64,000 nucleotides of DNA, from positions 4,478,877 to 4,542,876 of the forward strand of contig JAQFVV010006216.1 of assembly GCA_028023455.1 (NCBI GenBank), given 5' to 3'. The notes beneath the pieces were generated by a model. That model saw only the letters and a list, made by a program, of their open reading frames with translations, was not told the DNA's origin and made no database searches. Numbering within the stretch: the stretch's first letter is position 1; every line of letters starts with the position of its first letter. The translations under genes were made by a program, and so were the position numbers. Shown piece by piece: positions 49,156-62,075 of this stretch. The stretch comes from Epiperipatus broadwayi. Lineage: Eukaryota > Onychophora > Udeonychophora > Euonychophora > Peripatidae.

Positions 49156-51180
49156 TTTATAACTTAAAAAAAATATATATATGAATATAATAAAATGTGG
49201 ATCTGTCTTTACTATAATATGACTAGTTAGTTATAAGTTAAATCTTAAACATATCAATAAAAATAAAAATTATAAAATTACAATGCACAATGTAGAATAA
49301 AATAACTATTATTTTGAGGATCAAACTATACTATTAGATGTTCAATGTTTACTTTGATAGTGTCTTCTGAATGTATATTAAAGTTAGGTCTATGGATTGC
49401 TAATTTATGTTTTATAGATAGAGTTCATTCATAGAACTGTTAATCATACAAACAGGAAAATGTACTCATATATAATTACTTGTTACTAAGTAAAATAAAT
49501 ATTTCATTTTATATATTATATTCCTAATTAAATGTAGATCTTTAAAAATCGTACTTTGGTCTTTAAAGTCAATATCCAGACATCAAATTTAATGCACCCA
49601 ATTATACTAAGATTTTATTTACAAACATAAAAATTGTATATGTATACTTTGAGTTGTATATTTATATTTTTCTCCTATCAAAATTTAAACAAAATGGGTT
49701 CTTTACATTTTAAGATTTAGGGAAAAAAAAAGTTTTCTGCAAATGAGTAAAAGGGTGAGAAAAATTGTAATTCAACTCTCAATATATGCCAAAAATACAA
49801 ATATTTAAGAGCATCAAAATTAAACAAAATGTTTGACTTCTTTAAAAATAAAAGGTTAAAATTTGTAAGAGTGGCTTCAGTGTTTTTTTAGCATATGGTG
49901 TTTTTTTTTTTTTTTGAGCATGTTGAATGATTTCAAACTCCAACCACTTAAATCAATTCCCACGATGAAAACAGACTCATAAAGCTGCTAATTTTGTAGC
50001 AATTTCCTTTCTGATTCCATAAGTACTTCCTCTAAATCATTCCACACTTATTGGCATATCAATGGTTATACTTTATCACCATCTAATGACATGAAGAAGG
50101 CGCAAAGATCCTGTGACAATTAATTTAGCAAGATTACATCATTATGTTATATATATATATCCAAATAAGTAGTTAAGTGTAACTTTTTTTTCAAAGCTTG
50201 CTATATAATATAAATATGAATGCTATTTATATGCAGTTTATATATATATATATAATGTATGATAATACACCTGGATCTTGTTTTATGTGATAGATAGGTT
50301 CTTCAGAAAACATGCGCAAAAATAGATGTAACTTACCTTGAAAATGGGGGGGATACAGACTATGATTTTTCAAAAATCGTGTAAGAGCAAAACACCAACG
50401 TAAAAGTACTTTAAAATTCACGCAAAAAAAAAAAAATAAGGAAATAAAATATGACTAATAAAAATTTTCAAATTTGAAAAAAATTGATACAAGACAGACT
50501 TTTTAAACTATTTTTTAACTATAATATTTAATTTTATTCAAAACAATATGTATTTTTATGCATATATTTTTATACACGTTTTAATTATTATCACTATTTG
50601 CTGGTAAACAGGTTCATTTGCAAACTGGTTTTTGATTCTTCACAAGAGGAAATACAACTAGTGCCAACTTCACTCTCATGTTGTGTTAATTGTTTTCTGG
50701 TGACAACGTAATTAATCTTTGAGATGATGATTTTATTAATTGTTTATGAATGCGATATCCAGACATACAACCATTTACCTCTTGGAATTTAAGAGTACAT
50801 TCATGATTAGTGTCATTTATAAAAAAATAATTTGCCAACTGATTAGAAAGTTGAAGACCTTCTCAAATCATTTTTGCAATGAAAGGAACAGGTTCCACTT
50901 CTGTTTCATTATCTTTTTTTACATTTCCTTCTGTATCTAAACTTTTATTTCTGTCTTTAATTTTTTAATTTTCAATTCCATTTAAAAATCAAATTTCATT
51001 TCGCTGCTATTATTCACCTTTTAAAAATAAACTTGCGAACACTAAATGATTAATAATTGATTACGTTCTTTTTAAAAAAGCAAAAACAGAATGTGATTTA
51101 AAATGCAAAATTAACACGCACAATGTTTGAACAAATTTACATTATAATCTTGTAAAATTTAATGTGTATATACCATTTAG
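49156..51180. other. Internal region without recognisable pol
   Basis: This lies between the protease remnant and the 3' LTR of the retrotransposon, where pol should be. No RT, RNase H or integrase motif is visible on the minus strand. It contains T and G runs and TA tracts near 50147-50160 and 50240-50254. The original pol has probably been deleted and replaced or has decayed. Confidence 0.55.
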
Positions 51181-51239
51181 TATCAGGAACACATGATAGA
51201 GGATTGCCTGGCCAAACTTTACTTCAATCCAAACTTATT

Positions 51240-51440
51240 TTTGTGCAAGCTTTGTCTTCCTATTGTTAGCCATCGTAACCTGTACAGATTTCAGGGGCAA
51301 GATTTTAACTTAGGGATTTTCATTAAGAATATCCTGATACAGTCAGTCTGAAATGACAGAAATCTGGCTATGAGAGTCTAACAAAGCTTTAATCAGCAAA
51401 CCCTCAAACAAATCCTCTTTCATGAGACAGCTCTGCAAAG
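51240..51440 (-). pseudogene. Retropepsin (aspartic protease) remnant
   Basis: The minus strand reads KEDLFEGLLIKALLDSHSQISVIS at about 51420-51345 (given here in part: ALLDSHSQISVIS). This is the active-site region of a retroviral-type protease, with the usual Asp-Ser-Gly changed to Asp-Ser-His. A stop follows after SD. The segment continues NENP, then LPLKSVQVTMANNRKT. It lies downstream of gag in the order expected for a Gypsy-type element. The active-site change and stops mean it is not functional. Confidence 0.7.
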
Positions 51441-51632
51441 CAAAGTGGGGTGCTTTGTCTTCCTATGAACACATCATATTGGTGTATTCTCCATCTATTA
51501 TTGGTCCTTTGTTTCTCAGTGTATTTTTGGTTAATTGTGGTGAGGAACTAACCCTCAAGCACCTTTCTAGTTTAGTTTCTGCTTGGTGTTGGATGCCTGA
51601 TTACTGTGTCCTGGTTTTGATGAACTGTTGAG

Positions 51633-53708
51633 CTACTGGGGGATTGTCAATGATTTGCCATTATTGGATCTATTTCTCTTGGGTGACCACATATTTGGTG
51701 CATTGATTTGACTGGCTTTCTCTTTCCATTGTTTCATATCATTGTTATTCTTCATCTTGTGATAAATTAGGGCATTAACATTTGCCTCATCCTTCCTCTT
51801 CTCTGGTGCCCTGATGGATAAATTAGTATTATTCCTATCAATACTGCTTAATAATTCAGCAACCTGCTCAATATTCCAGGCATTTGTGCACATCAGCAAT
51901 TGCTCTATATGTAAAGGTAAATTCCTCTTAACAATGTGGTTGATTTCTGTTTCCTTAAAGTGGTACATGTTTAAAGTACATAGCTTAGTAACCTGTCACC
52001 TAAAAAACTTAATAAGTGTCTTCCTGGGCACAGACCTATATTTTTCCTGGAAAAGTTGATATAGAATGGCTTTTTGCTTATCTCTGTTCCAAAAATTCTG
52101 AACCAATAGAGTTTGGTAGTCATCAAACTTGGATGGGGTCTGAAACAAAGATTCCCACCACATTAAAGCATCACCTTGGAGGTGACTATAAGTGATTACT
52201 TTCTCTCCTTCAGATAAACATCTATTCACAGTGAAATAAAGTGTTAAGCTTCGCAAATATTCAATTGGAGCTTCATTAGTGGAACATTTGAAAACTTTCA
52301 GCTTTACAAATTGGTTGACGGCATTCATCTGCATTGTGATTACATGGGTCTCAATTCTTAAGTACTTATTTTTGTATTTGCTGTGGGATGAGCTGCATCA
52401 GCTAGATAAACATCTGGTTGTTTTCTGCCTATATTGAATCCATGGTGGCAATCTTCTGCTTCAGCTACCATATGAGATTGGAGAGTGGATTCTTCATATG
52501 TGTCATTTGCTTCTTGTAAATCTCTAAACGCTACTCTCAAATGTGCCCACCATGGTTTCTATCTTCTCAGTTCTTTTGGATCCTCATTTTACTTCCTAAT
52601 TGTGGTTTCATGAGAGTTAGTGTCTTTGAGTTGATCTGGGACTTGGTCCTCAATAACCCTGGCTTCATGGCCTCATCTTAACTATCAATTTGACTCTGAG
52701 TTTCAGTGGTTTTCTTTCCAAGTTTTTCAAATGGAGTTTTGCATAACACAGTATCTGTTTCCATAAAGTTATCTTGTCTACAAGCTGGTGCAAGTGGTGA
52801 TTAATGGCTTGCATGATTTCCTCATGAGCCTCACTTTCCGCACTTTGTTTGATGTGGTTGTGATTTAACTTTGTCTGTATGACTTCTAATTCTCCTTTAA
52901 ATTTGTCCTTGTGTTTCTCTTGGCCCTGTCTCACTTTTTCTTTAGTGGATTTTTAGGCTTAGTGTACCTCCTTAATTTTATTATCAATTCAGGTAGTAAT
53001 GCTTTCTGTAAATCCAACAAATCACTTTTGACACTGCATGCTCCCTATGTCTATCTCTATTTCTCATCTCTTCTACATCTTTCTTCAATTTTATATTACT
53101 GTTATGTATGTTATCTATCTCTGAAGATAACCGCTCCATGTCTGTAGAAAATTTTATTTCAATGCTACTAATACTCTTTTCAACTTTCTCATCCAATTTG
53201 TCAATATCTTTCTTCAGATCTTCTCTTAAACCACGTATGTTTTCTTTCAATTCAGCTTCTATTCTGTCAATATCAGCCTTGGTTACCATGTTATTTATAT
53301 GACCACTCATGTTATCCACCAGACCACTCATGTTGCTTGCATCAGTCTTGATCACACCTATCTTACCACTCATGCCATCCATTGACCACTCTTGCTCATC
53401 TGACTGCACTTATCTGACCACTCATGCTATCCATCTGATCCAATATTGTTTGGAGCATCTGCATCATGGCTCCCTTATCTTTTTAGCCTATGTTAGTCCA
53501 ATTCTAGATGATTAAGCAGACTGTTCATTTGAGACTCCTTGAATCTGAGATATTTACCTTTTTTCTTGCATTGACAAAGAATACTCAATTCCAACCATTG
53601 ATCCTCTGGGTACCTGTATGTCTACTGACCCTTCTTGTTTCACATCAGGATCACTCTCATCTTCATTGCCACTAACATCCTGTGGCTTTACATTTGACTC
53701 TTTATCCA
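51633..53708 (-). pseudogene. Gag polyprotein, broken
   Basis: Gag forms the particle that packages element RNA. The start is set at the ATG at 53708 (MDKESNVKPQDVSGNEDESD); a duplicate 25-bp stretch gives a second ATG at 53734. In order follow an acidic N-terminus, repeats of MSG motifs (NMSGLVDNMSGHINNM), a coiled coil (53409-52984: IEAELKENIRGLREDLKKDI and on), then a capsid region with YFTVNRCLSEGEKVITYSHL, GDALMWWE and VQNFWNRDKQKAILYQLFQE (52330-52000), the typical Gypsy-type gag pattern. The last part (51968-51633) is basic and Asn-rich. At least five stops or frameshifts separate the blocks. Confidence 0.82.
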
Positions 53709-54264
53709 TACTCTACATTTGACTCTTTATCCATACTCACTAAATATTTCCCACTTCTAAGTAACATACAAAATAAAATAATATTTTTCTTTGGAATATT
53801 TATTCTATGAATGCAAAGTTATTTCTTTTCTATACAATACTTATAATTATGTCATAAGATCTACTACCAACTTGTGTCATCTCATGTGAATATTTTGGTT
53901 ACCTTATTTATTTTATACCTCATTAGTATTAATCCCGGTTTTATATATTTTGCCCTTTATCTGCCTCACCTGACTATTCTTATTAGATTATTAATCATCT
54001 ATTTAGTTTTGGTCTCTATTTATCAATTCATATTTTCACTTGGAGTTATTTGGTCTTATTATTGATTGATTTAAGTTAATTATACTATTATGTTGCCTCA
54101 CCATTTAATCCATAGGGTTATATAATATATAGTTTATTATGTGACTAACTAAAATATGATGTATCAGGTTATACTGAAATTATGGACAATTTCTCATAAA
54201 TTCAATTTGTGTCACACTAAAAATATACAGTAAAATATGATAGACTTAACTCTTTAAATCTCAA
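53709..54264. other. 5' leader side of the LTR retrotransposon
   Basis: AT-rich sequence between gag and the 5' LTR. The word GACTCTTTATCCATACTC is duplicated at 53697-53739, which doubles the candidate gag start. No further coding signal. Confidence 0.5.
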
Positions 54265-54622
54265 CACATTGTGTACCAAAATGTAATAGACATAACTATT
54301 TGCATGTGGCAAACCTAAGTATTCTAGCTTACCATGTTGCATGCCAAAAAAGTGTAACAGTCAATAAACTAGAATAAATTCAATAATTGGCTAGTACAAC
54401 TGTGATGTGATAATCAACTTACATTAAGTCTACATGTCCTGTTGCACTTATTGTTCAGGCCTTACTGTTGATGGTGCCAAAAATGTAACAGACCATAATC
54501 TGGACATGTGGCATCATCAACCAATCAGTTCTATAATGTTGTGCACCAAAAGTGTGTAATAGATTGCAGTCTGTACATATGGTGTCATCAACTAATCAAG
54601 CCTACCACATTGCAGCCAAAAA
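54265..54622 (-). repeat. Tandem partial copies of the LTR edge
   Basis: Units of about 80 bp with the pattern CCAAAAATGTAAYAGACC...CTGTACATRTGGYRTCATCAAC repeat at about 54275, 54340, 54475, 54545 and then merge into the LTR edge at 54623. They are copies of the sequence at the outer end of the LTR (TGTAACAGACC), extended into the leader. Directly after the LTR on the minus strand is TTTTTGGCTGCAATG, where a TGG-starting primer site would be expected. Confidence 0.55.
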
Positions 54623-55237
54623 TGTAATGGACCACTGCCTGTACATGTGGCAAACAAAAATGTAACAGCATACTTGTTTCCAGCAATCATCAACTAAAAA
54701 TGTAACAGACTGTAAAACATAATGGCTCTGACTGTTCATGACCCAAAAATGTAATGGACCATGGTTTGGCACAATTCCCAGATGGATACTGTATGTATCA
54801 AAATGAAACAGTTAGCAATGGAATATTGTTGATGGAGAATATGGGAAAAGGTCTACATTATACTTGTCGAATATTTAAGCTTGTCTATAACAGTTGAGCT
54901 AAATTTTAGAACTTGGTCAAAATTCAATTTAAAATGGTATACCCACAGCCCTCCCAACTTACAGGTTTTATTATATATCAGAGTTCAAACTCAGTGAAGA
55001 AATTTGCCTTTAACTTTACTCAAGGATAGATTTAAATAGGATGTCAATAATATGACCTCTATATAGGTCCACAATGGCTTTTTACTAATGAATGTATTAA
55101 AATGTACACACATGTATGATATATATTCTGGTAAGTGAAGTATGAATGATGCTTAATAATCTAGAGACCAGAGGAACAAAGATTTTAACTTGAAGCAACA
55201 AATATTTGTTAATAAAATCTGGGTTAAATTTATAACA
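54623..55237 (-). repeat. 5' LTR
   Basis: Aligns with 48543-49155 over its full length, with shared blocks such as TTTAAGCTTGTCTA, CCCTCCCAACTTACAGG and TTGAAC... no longer block needed. Starts TGTTATAAATTTAACCC on the minus strand. The outer flank CCAC matches the flank of the other LTR. Confidence 0.85.
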
Positions 55238-55241
55238 CCAC

Positions 55242-56041
55242 CTCATGGGCAAAAAGAAATTAAAAATAAAACACCCATCTAACAATATTTTATATATAAT
55301 ATACATCTATAATCAAAACAAAGTTCATACCTCAAACTATGTACTCATCCAATTTTTTGGAGATTTGACAGGCATCTGATAGCTAACAGGATGAATAATG
55401 ACCTGAAATTCTTGAGATAAAGAATTCAGCCACTGGACTATATGTATACACAATGCACCATAAACACCAAGAGGGCTACCTTAATTTAGACACTATAATC
55501 TACCACAACTTTTAATATAACAATAAAAAGCAAAAATATTTGCAAAACCCTATTCTGTTGAGACTTAGGGACTGGAAAATACAAACCTATGCCCTGCTTC
55601 TTTGAGTCTTAAGGGCTGGAAAATATAGAACTATGCCTTGCTTTTTTTTTTGAGACTTAGAGGCTGGGTTTATGGCAGAATTACATTAACTACACCATGA
55701 TTAATGATAGGAAATCAGAATTTAGTAGGTTGGTGCAATTCTTGAGACAGGACACTCCCTGGAGTTACATGAAAACACTGTATCTCCAACTCAATGAAAA
55801 AAACCCTCCATTCATCATCAAAACTGAAAGTAGAGCTAAACAAACTCCAATAATTACAAACTTGATACAATCTCAAAATCATATATTTTCTTTTAATTCT
55901 GAACATGAACTTTTTAAATATACATTGAAACTACTATTTTATAATTTATAATCATCAATACTCTTGTCACATATTTTATGGCAATTTTGTAGTGATGGTC
56001 ACCAGTATGTGATCACTATCAGCCCACACTTGGGTAGCCAT
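55242..56041. other. Unassigned DNA with a short tandem repeat
   Basis: About two and a half units of roughly 55-60 bp occur at 55553-55672, built on GAGACTTAGGGRCTGGAAAATA and CTATGCCYTGCTT. A plus-strand frame of 84 codons at 55697-55951 shows no domain. The stretch lies between the LTR retrotransposon and the second copy of the large repeat. Confidence 0.5.
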
Positions 56042-56561
56042 TTGTAATGGTACATAAACACAAGAGGTGAACCTGCACTGGTGGCTTCAATCATTATTAA
56101 TCTTTTCATCCAATACAATATAATAAATCATTGTGCATGAATCTAGCTCAGTAACAAAAGCATTATAACTATTATTATGAAAGAGATATAATCCAACATT
56201 TAATTGTCTAAAACTATTTAGGATTGAGTAAATTCCCTGAAATAACTTGAATAATGAAATATTAATTTATTAAAGACAATAAAAATAAAACTAAGATCTG
56301 CAGAATAGATACATGTAAATTAAGCCTTTTGATTTTGATGAATTCAAAAAGAAATCCCTCATTACATTGTTATTTACAAATATGTTTAAAAGGTTTACAT
56401 GAAACACACATATATAAGTATACACATGTGACATTATAATTTATGAATATATTTTAATTGTCTTTAATAATAATAAAAATATTAAGTTTAGCATATATGG
56501 GTCTACCTCTCACACATCTATATAAGCACACAGATATGCTATAACATATGGGAAGTGTCTT

Positions 56562-56624
<63 letters not shown>

Positions 56625-58058
56625 TATGATTAATGAAATGTAAATAATGTCTTTTGACATATATAAGCATGTATACCCCAATATTTATATCATATGATAT
56701 TTTAATTTGTAAAATAATAGACTTATTAAAAAAATATATTTTTCACAATTAATTCCATGTTGAAAATATATGTAGAATTCACAGATATAGAAGCACTCAG
56801 ATGTGCTGTAGAATAATTTAAAAATTAATATGTTCAATTTGTCATAGACTTAGAAAAAATTCCAATTCATTTTTAATAATACATAAATGCACATATAAGT
56901 GTGTATATATAAAAATAGTATGCATTAAAACTATTAAGTAGCCTTCTATTTTTTTGTTATGGTAAGTAAAAGTTTTCTTTGAAAAATATTTACTCTTTTT
57001 ACAGTCTTTCATAATTTTTTAAAAACAGGTTACTCATGATTAATTCTAAATAACTTTTTTTAAAAAAATATGTGAGCAAGACTTTTGTTCTCTAATCTAG
57101 AAAACTTTTGGAGTTTTCTTTTTTTAATAAAGTATATTAAAAATGCATATTTCTTTTTGTTGAATAAAGTTATTTACTTTAAAAAAACTATGTAATTAAA
57201 AAAATTGCAACTGTCATTTTCACTAGAAAAATTATTTAAAGTAACTTACCATCTGTACCTACTAAGCTATCCTCTTCTAACTAGTAGATTGTCTTTTTGT
57301 CATTATCAGGAAAGGTATAATCCAGGTAATTATTGGCCTGTAATGATCTCCCTTCAGTCTCTATGCTGATTAATACATATATACAAGATATGAAACATAA
57401 TAGCTGGGTCTTTCTTCCATGTGAGTTCAAACACTACCATTGTTGCACTAGTATCAGCAGCTGGATTTGCTGTCTTGACTTCAGTTATATCTTCATGGTA
57501 GTAGTAATCTTGTTATTATCATTTGTAAAGCTTCAAAAACTCCCCCTAATATTTTTTCCAAACTAATTTTATAGTCAGGGTGAAAAAAAGTACAGTAATT
57601 ATAAATAAGTTTTTCTTACCTTGATTGAAAAAAGTTAATGGTTCTTTTCAATTGGATTTAATCTTTTGAAAACAATTTTATGAAATTTTATCAAAATATG
57701 TTATACAAGCATTAATAGCAAAAAAATTTGCTAATCAAAATAGATAGTAGAAATTTATAATTGCCTGTATATCTATTGTAACTTAAAAACATGCTTGTTT
57801 TAGTTTCAAAATCAGAATTAATAAAATATTAATTAGACCTTTTTAAATATTTAATTTATAAGAAAAAAAATTTAAATTCAAAATTATTTAATTCTTAACC
57901 ATTATTCCAGTGTAATATAGGAAATACCTACAAAAATGTTTTGTCTGTGTTTATATCTACTTTTTCTTTTAATTTTATATATGTACCTGCACTCAAACTC
58001 TACTATGTTGTTGTATGCCATAAGACACATAACTATTTCAATATATATATATATATAT
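56042..58058. repeat. Large dispersed repeat, copy 2
   Basis: Uninterrupted relative of 44061-48542, starting TTGTAATGGTACATAAACAC and ending CACATAACTATTTCAATATA. It shows where the PLE fragments inserted in copy 1 (the expected uninterrupted join lies near 56780, ATATAGAAGCACTCAGATGTG). A 57300-57540 segment includes a RT-like scrap (CCAGGTAATTATTGGCCTGT, reading PGNYWPV) that hints at an old LINE origin, not confirmed. Confidence 0.6.
56563..56622. repeat. (AAT)n microsatellite
   Basis: About twenty uninterrupted AAT units. It gives a poly-Tyr frame on the minus strand that is an artefact. Confidence 0.95.
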
Positions 58059-58149
58059 ATATTAAAGCAGATGATCTGCTATGTTGTTGTATGCCATAAG
58101 ACACATAACTATTTCAATATATATATATATATTGAAGCAGATGATCTGA
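58002..58149. repeat. Tandem duplication with a CAA(TA)nTTG core
   Basis: Two units (58002-58078, 58079-58149) each read CTATGTTGTTGTATGCCATA, then CATAACTATTTCAA, a (TA)n run, and AAGCAGATGATCTG. They differ mainly in (TA)n length. In the second, TTCAATATATATATATATTGAA is a perfect palindrome. Confidence 0.85.
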
Positions 58150-59889
58150 TGCTCAGATCCTGTTTCACAGCCCACATCCAATCTCCTACCACCTAACCAT
58201 GTTCAAACCCATCCTTACGCACATATATATCTTTATTAGTACATATATTTCTTTTGCTTTATTATTTTAACATAAATAACATATTTATATATCTTAATCT
58301 AAAACCATTTAATAAATAAAGAATTAATATTGTTTTCATGTGTATGCATGCGTAATGGATAAATATATATATTTTCAGTGTAGGAGATTGCTTAGAAATC
58401 ATAAATTATATTATATATAAAATTGTATTTAAAAATCATATATGAAACTCATTATTTTTCTATATTTAATTTAGCAGTCAGAAATGATGCAATTCTTTTA
58501 AAAAGTTTCTCGAAAACAATTACCCGGAAAAGCCCATTAGTTTAAAGTAAAAAGATTACAATTTTGTAATAGTAAAATAAATCCATCAGTGGAAATTTTG
58601 TCCATGCCAACTTGTTTTAAAATCATAAGACTTATTTTAAAATAATTGTTCGAGAAACTGATAACAGAATTGCATTGTTTCAAAAGTTTTACAAGATAAG
58701 GGAGATCTGGTCAGCCAATTTTAGCTGTGCTTAAGTGCTTAAAATGCCTCAGGTCCAGCAGTAGTTGCTATGCTACATCACCAAAATGGGAGTATAAATA
58801 CTACTGGATTTGAATCTAACAAGGAGGAGACAACCATAAATTTCATGATGCTAAACCAAATCCATGTCAGTCTGAAATTTTATCCAATGTGCCATGAGTA
58901 GGGGAAATTTCACCTTCCCTTCCATTCCAATATGCTTTTCCCATAACAAAGCTCCAGATCTCATACTTATGAACTCTAAATATCTGCCAATAAAGTAAAT
59001 TCACCTGTAATGTCATATTCAAACTCTAGATCTAGTGCACTAATGCTGATGAACATTATTCATATCAAGGACTGCTACTCCATATATCAAGGTAAAAAAA
59101 ACTTTAGCCACTCTTGATTATCAAATTCAGCCTTCTTTATAATCCTGATGCTCTGTTCTGATACTATGTTTAAATGTTTTCATATTATGTAACTTTCTGT
59201 AATATAACTCTATATAACTTATCCTCATTAAACCTCTATTAATAGGTTTTCTTTTCTTTTATTTCCATGTGGCAAATAACTCTAGTTTAATATGTCTATG
59301 TATTTATGTTTTTTTAAAATGCCAATAATTTTTTCAAAATTGCTAACATATATTTTATTTCTAGCTTTTCTACCCTTTACTTACGGAGTAATTAAGAATG
59401 TAAATTAATTAAAAACAAGTCTTATTCAACTTATGCAGGTGTTCACGATTTTGGAAAAACAAAGCCATTAAGTTATAAAATTTGCTATAGAAAACAGATC
59501 AACATCTGTTTTCCTAAAAATGTTTATTTTTCTTTTTAAATAATAATAATGCGCTATTTTTAACTTTTAATGTACCTTATATATATAAAATCTATATTTT
59601 ATCCCAACGATTACCACCACCCCATTTATTTATGTATCAACTTATTTATTTTCATAAAAGCATTTATTAACCGAGATTGGTATTTATTAAACGTGTGGGG
59701 AGTTATGAATAACTTAAAGTAAAAGGGAGGGGGAATCTTCATGTCTTAAAAATCTATATTTTAGTTAAATTCATCATCCATTCCTATTTAGTGATTAGAT
59801 CATACCATTATACAGGGTATTCTATAATTTATGGGTATTAAATAAGTAAGATAGTCTATAAAGCTATATATATTTCATTATCCTCAAGC
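58150..59889. other. No gene identified
   Basis: AT-rich DNA. The 58690-58900 patch is less AT-biased and contains GGATTTGAATCTAAC and TATAAATAC, but shows no box A/B pair at tRNA spacing and no coding domain. Confidence 0.45.
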
Positions 59890-59890
59890 G

Positions 59891-60371
59891 TTGCATGCAT
59901 ATAGGCCACTTTGTTTCATATATATATTTGTGCTTTTCTCTTATATGGAGGTATTCGCAAAGTCAAGCCCCATCGTCATTCTCAATGTCCATGAACCAGG
60001 CTGTAAAACCACCCTGGGGACATATTTGCTTGTATGTGCATGCTTTATATGGGGATTGCTCTGGAAAAACCAGCCCAATAAATGCATTGCCGACCGCTCT
60101 TCGTTTCTAAACCAATCTGGCCAACATTTGCAGAGTAAATCAGTAATTCTCATCTAATAAATTTCATGAAACTCACACCAGGATCCATAACTGGACCACA
60201 TAATTCTGCCACCATGCATGTACCACCTTTTGTCATATTTCTAGTAAACCCATGAACATCCATAAGCCGTAATGTTGTGATTTTGCTAAACACGCATCTA
60301 TGTCCATTATTTAAGATGCACATCATTGCGACAAATTTATTATTAATATAAATATTCATTAGTCGTCCCAC
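59891..60371. other. Unidentified coding-like patch, strand uncertain
   Basis: This patch is clearly less AT-rich than its surroundings and has open frames on both strands. Minus: 60371-60150 (73 codons, containing VFSKITTLRLMDVHGF and KGGTCMVAELCG) and 60153-59941. Plus: 59891-60157 (88 codons, starting near SPIVILNVHEPGCKTTLG). No domain is recognised. The 73-codon minus frame has the most protein-like composition. It could be an exon, a decayed DNA-transposon or viral-derived piece, or chance. Confidence 0.25.
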
Positions 60372-61877
60372 ACATCTGCCACTTTATAAACCAATTTAAT
60401 AATTATATTCAATACAAGTATAATATTTCTTTATTAAACAATTATTCTATTTCAAATCGGTTAAATGCTATTTTCATTTTCTCTGGGGGTGGAATAGTAT
60501 TTCAATAGTACATTCCTAATAGTGCTAATTCTGTAAGGTATTTATTATTGGCATAGCCGCAAATATAAGCAAGGTTATTGTAAAATCTGATTTCTGGTGT
60601 ATAAATCAGAGACAATCTTAGTTCCTAAAATCAACTATTATATAATATTTATGAGGCTAGTGTTTGACAAATAATCAGACACATTTATTTATGTTTTATT
60701 AATATAATAAATCTTAAAATATATATCATACATTTTCGAGTAATTGCTTTCTTTTATTTAAGTTAATATTAATTCATAAGTTATGCTCATGATGACTAGA
60801 TGATCTCTGCTAAAATACATAATTAATATGTAAGGTCATGAGCCTTCATTGCTCGTAAATTATTGTTCGTTTTAAGTTAGTCTATCATTAAATTTAGCTT
60901 AGAGTCTTTTTTTGTCTCCGATGAGTGATGCCGGTGGTGAGAAATGTAATTAGATCAATATCATTGGGATTGTTGCTCATAAGTTGGTAGATCTGAGAAA
61001 TAGGCAAATAGGGCAGAATTCATGAGTGTTCCTGACTTATGTATCTTGCACATGATTGGATTCGAGGTACTTTTGCCTAGATGCTAGATCTTGTTATGTG
61101 AACATACAAAACTGACCAGTGCAATAAATATTGTACCCTCACTGACTGGAAATATAATAATAGGAACATAAGACTAGCTCAGATAAAATGGTTATGCTTG
61201 GCTAAAATATATATAATCAGTAATAAAGATATTCTATGATACTGTCTACTATTAAAGAAGCTCTAACTGACTAATAAATAATAAATGGTTTTGTTTTATA
61301 AAAGTAAATAAAATATTAATAAATCATGAGACAATAAAGTGAAGTACAAGCAGTAAATAATTACATTGCGCCAATATCCCCCCAGGTTATCATCTCAATG
61401 GCATTAAAACACTATCTCCCTATTATTTCAAACAATAATAAATTCATAGCATTCTTACAACTTTAAAATAATAATCAATTTAATATAATGCTACTAATTA
61501 AATCCTAATGACTTTATTAAAATAATATGACTATAATAATCTCACATTCTTTAAAATAACTCTAATCAATTTATAATTTTCTGTAGCCAAGTATGATAGG
61601 GGATTTGTACCATCCTCAACTACACCTAACTAATAATAATAACAACAATAATAAATAATAATAATCTTTGATGAATAATTATCAATCTTATCTACTGTTC
61701 AATGTTATGGTAACTATCAATAATAACAATAACAATAAGTAATATAATATAATCTTTTAGCTTTCATGTGGCATCTTAAATAGAATATGTGGTATAATCT
61801 GATAAATCTGAAAATGTGTGGCAACAAATAATGTTATAATTCTATGCAATAAATTATATAATTAATTATGACCACCA
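60372..61877. other. No gene identified
   Basis: AT-rich DNA rich in AAT/AAC triplets toward the right end (61630-61740), leading into the long (AAT)n tract. No coding signal. Confidence 0.5.

Positions 61878-62075
<198 letters not shown>

Larger units (their letters stand above)
48543..55237 (-). mobile_element. LTR retrotransposon, pol deleted, minus strand
   Basis: Two direct repeats of 613 bp (48543-49155) and 615 bp (54623-55237) each run from TGTAA to ATAACA (TG...CA). CCAC flanks the whole element on both sides (48539-48542 and 55238-55241), a 4-bp target duplication as expected for Ty3/Gypsy-type integration. Between them the minus strand carries a gag pseudogene and a retropepsin remnant. 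Reverse transcriptase, RNase H and integrase are not found in 49156-51200. The LTRs are visibly diverged, so the insertion is not recent. Confidence 0.85.

Noticed and set aside
49156-51180. A pol gene in the LTR retrotransposon
   Set aside because: No YxDD box, RNase H or integrase motifs were found in any minus-strand frame.
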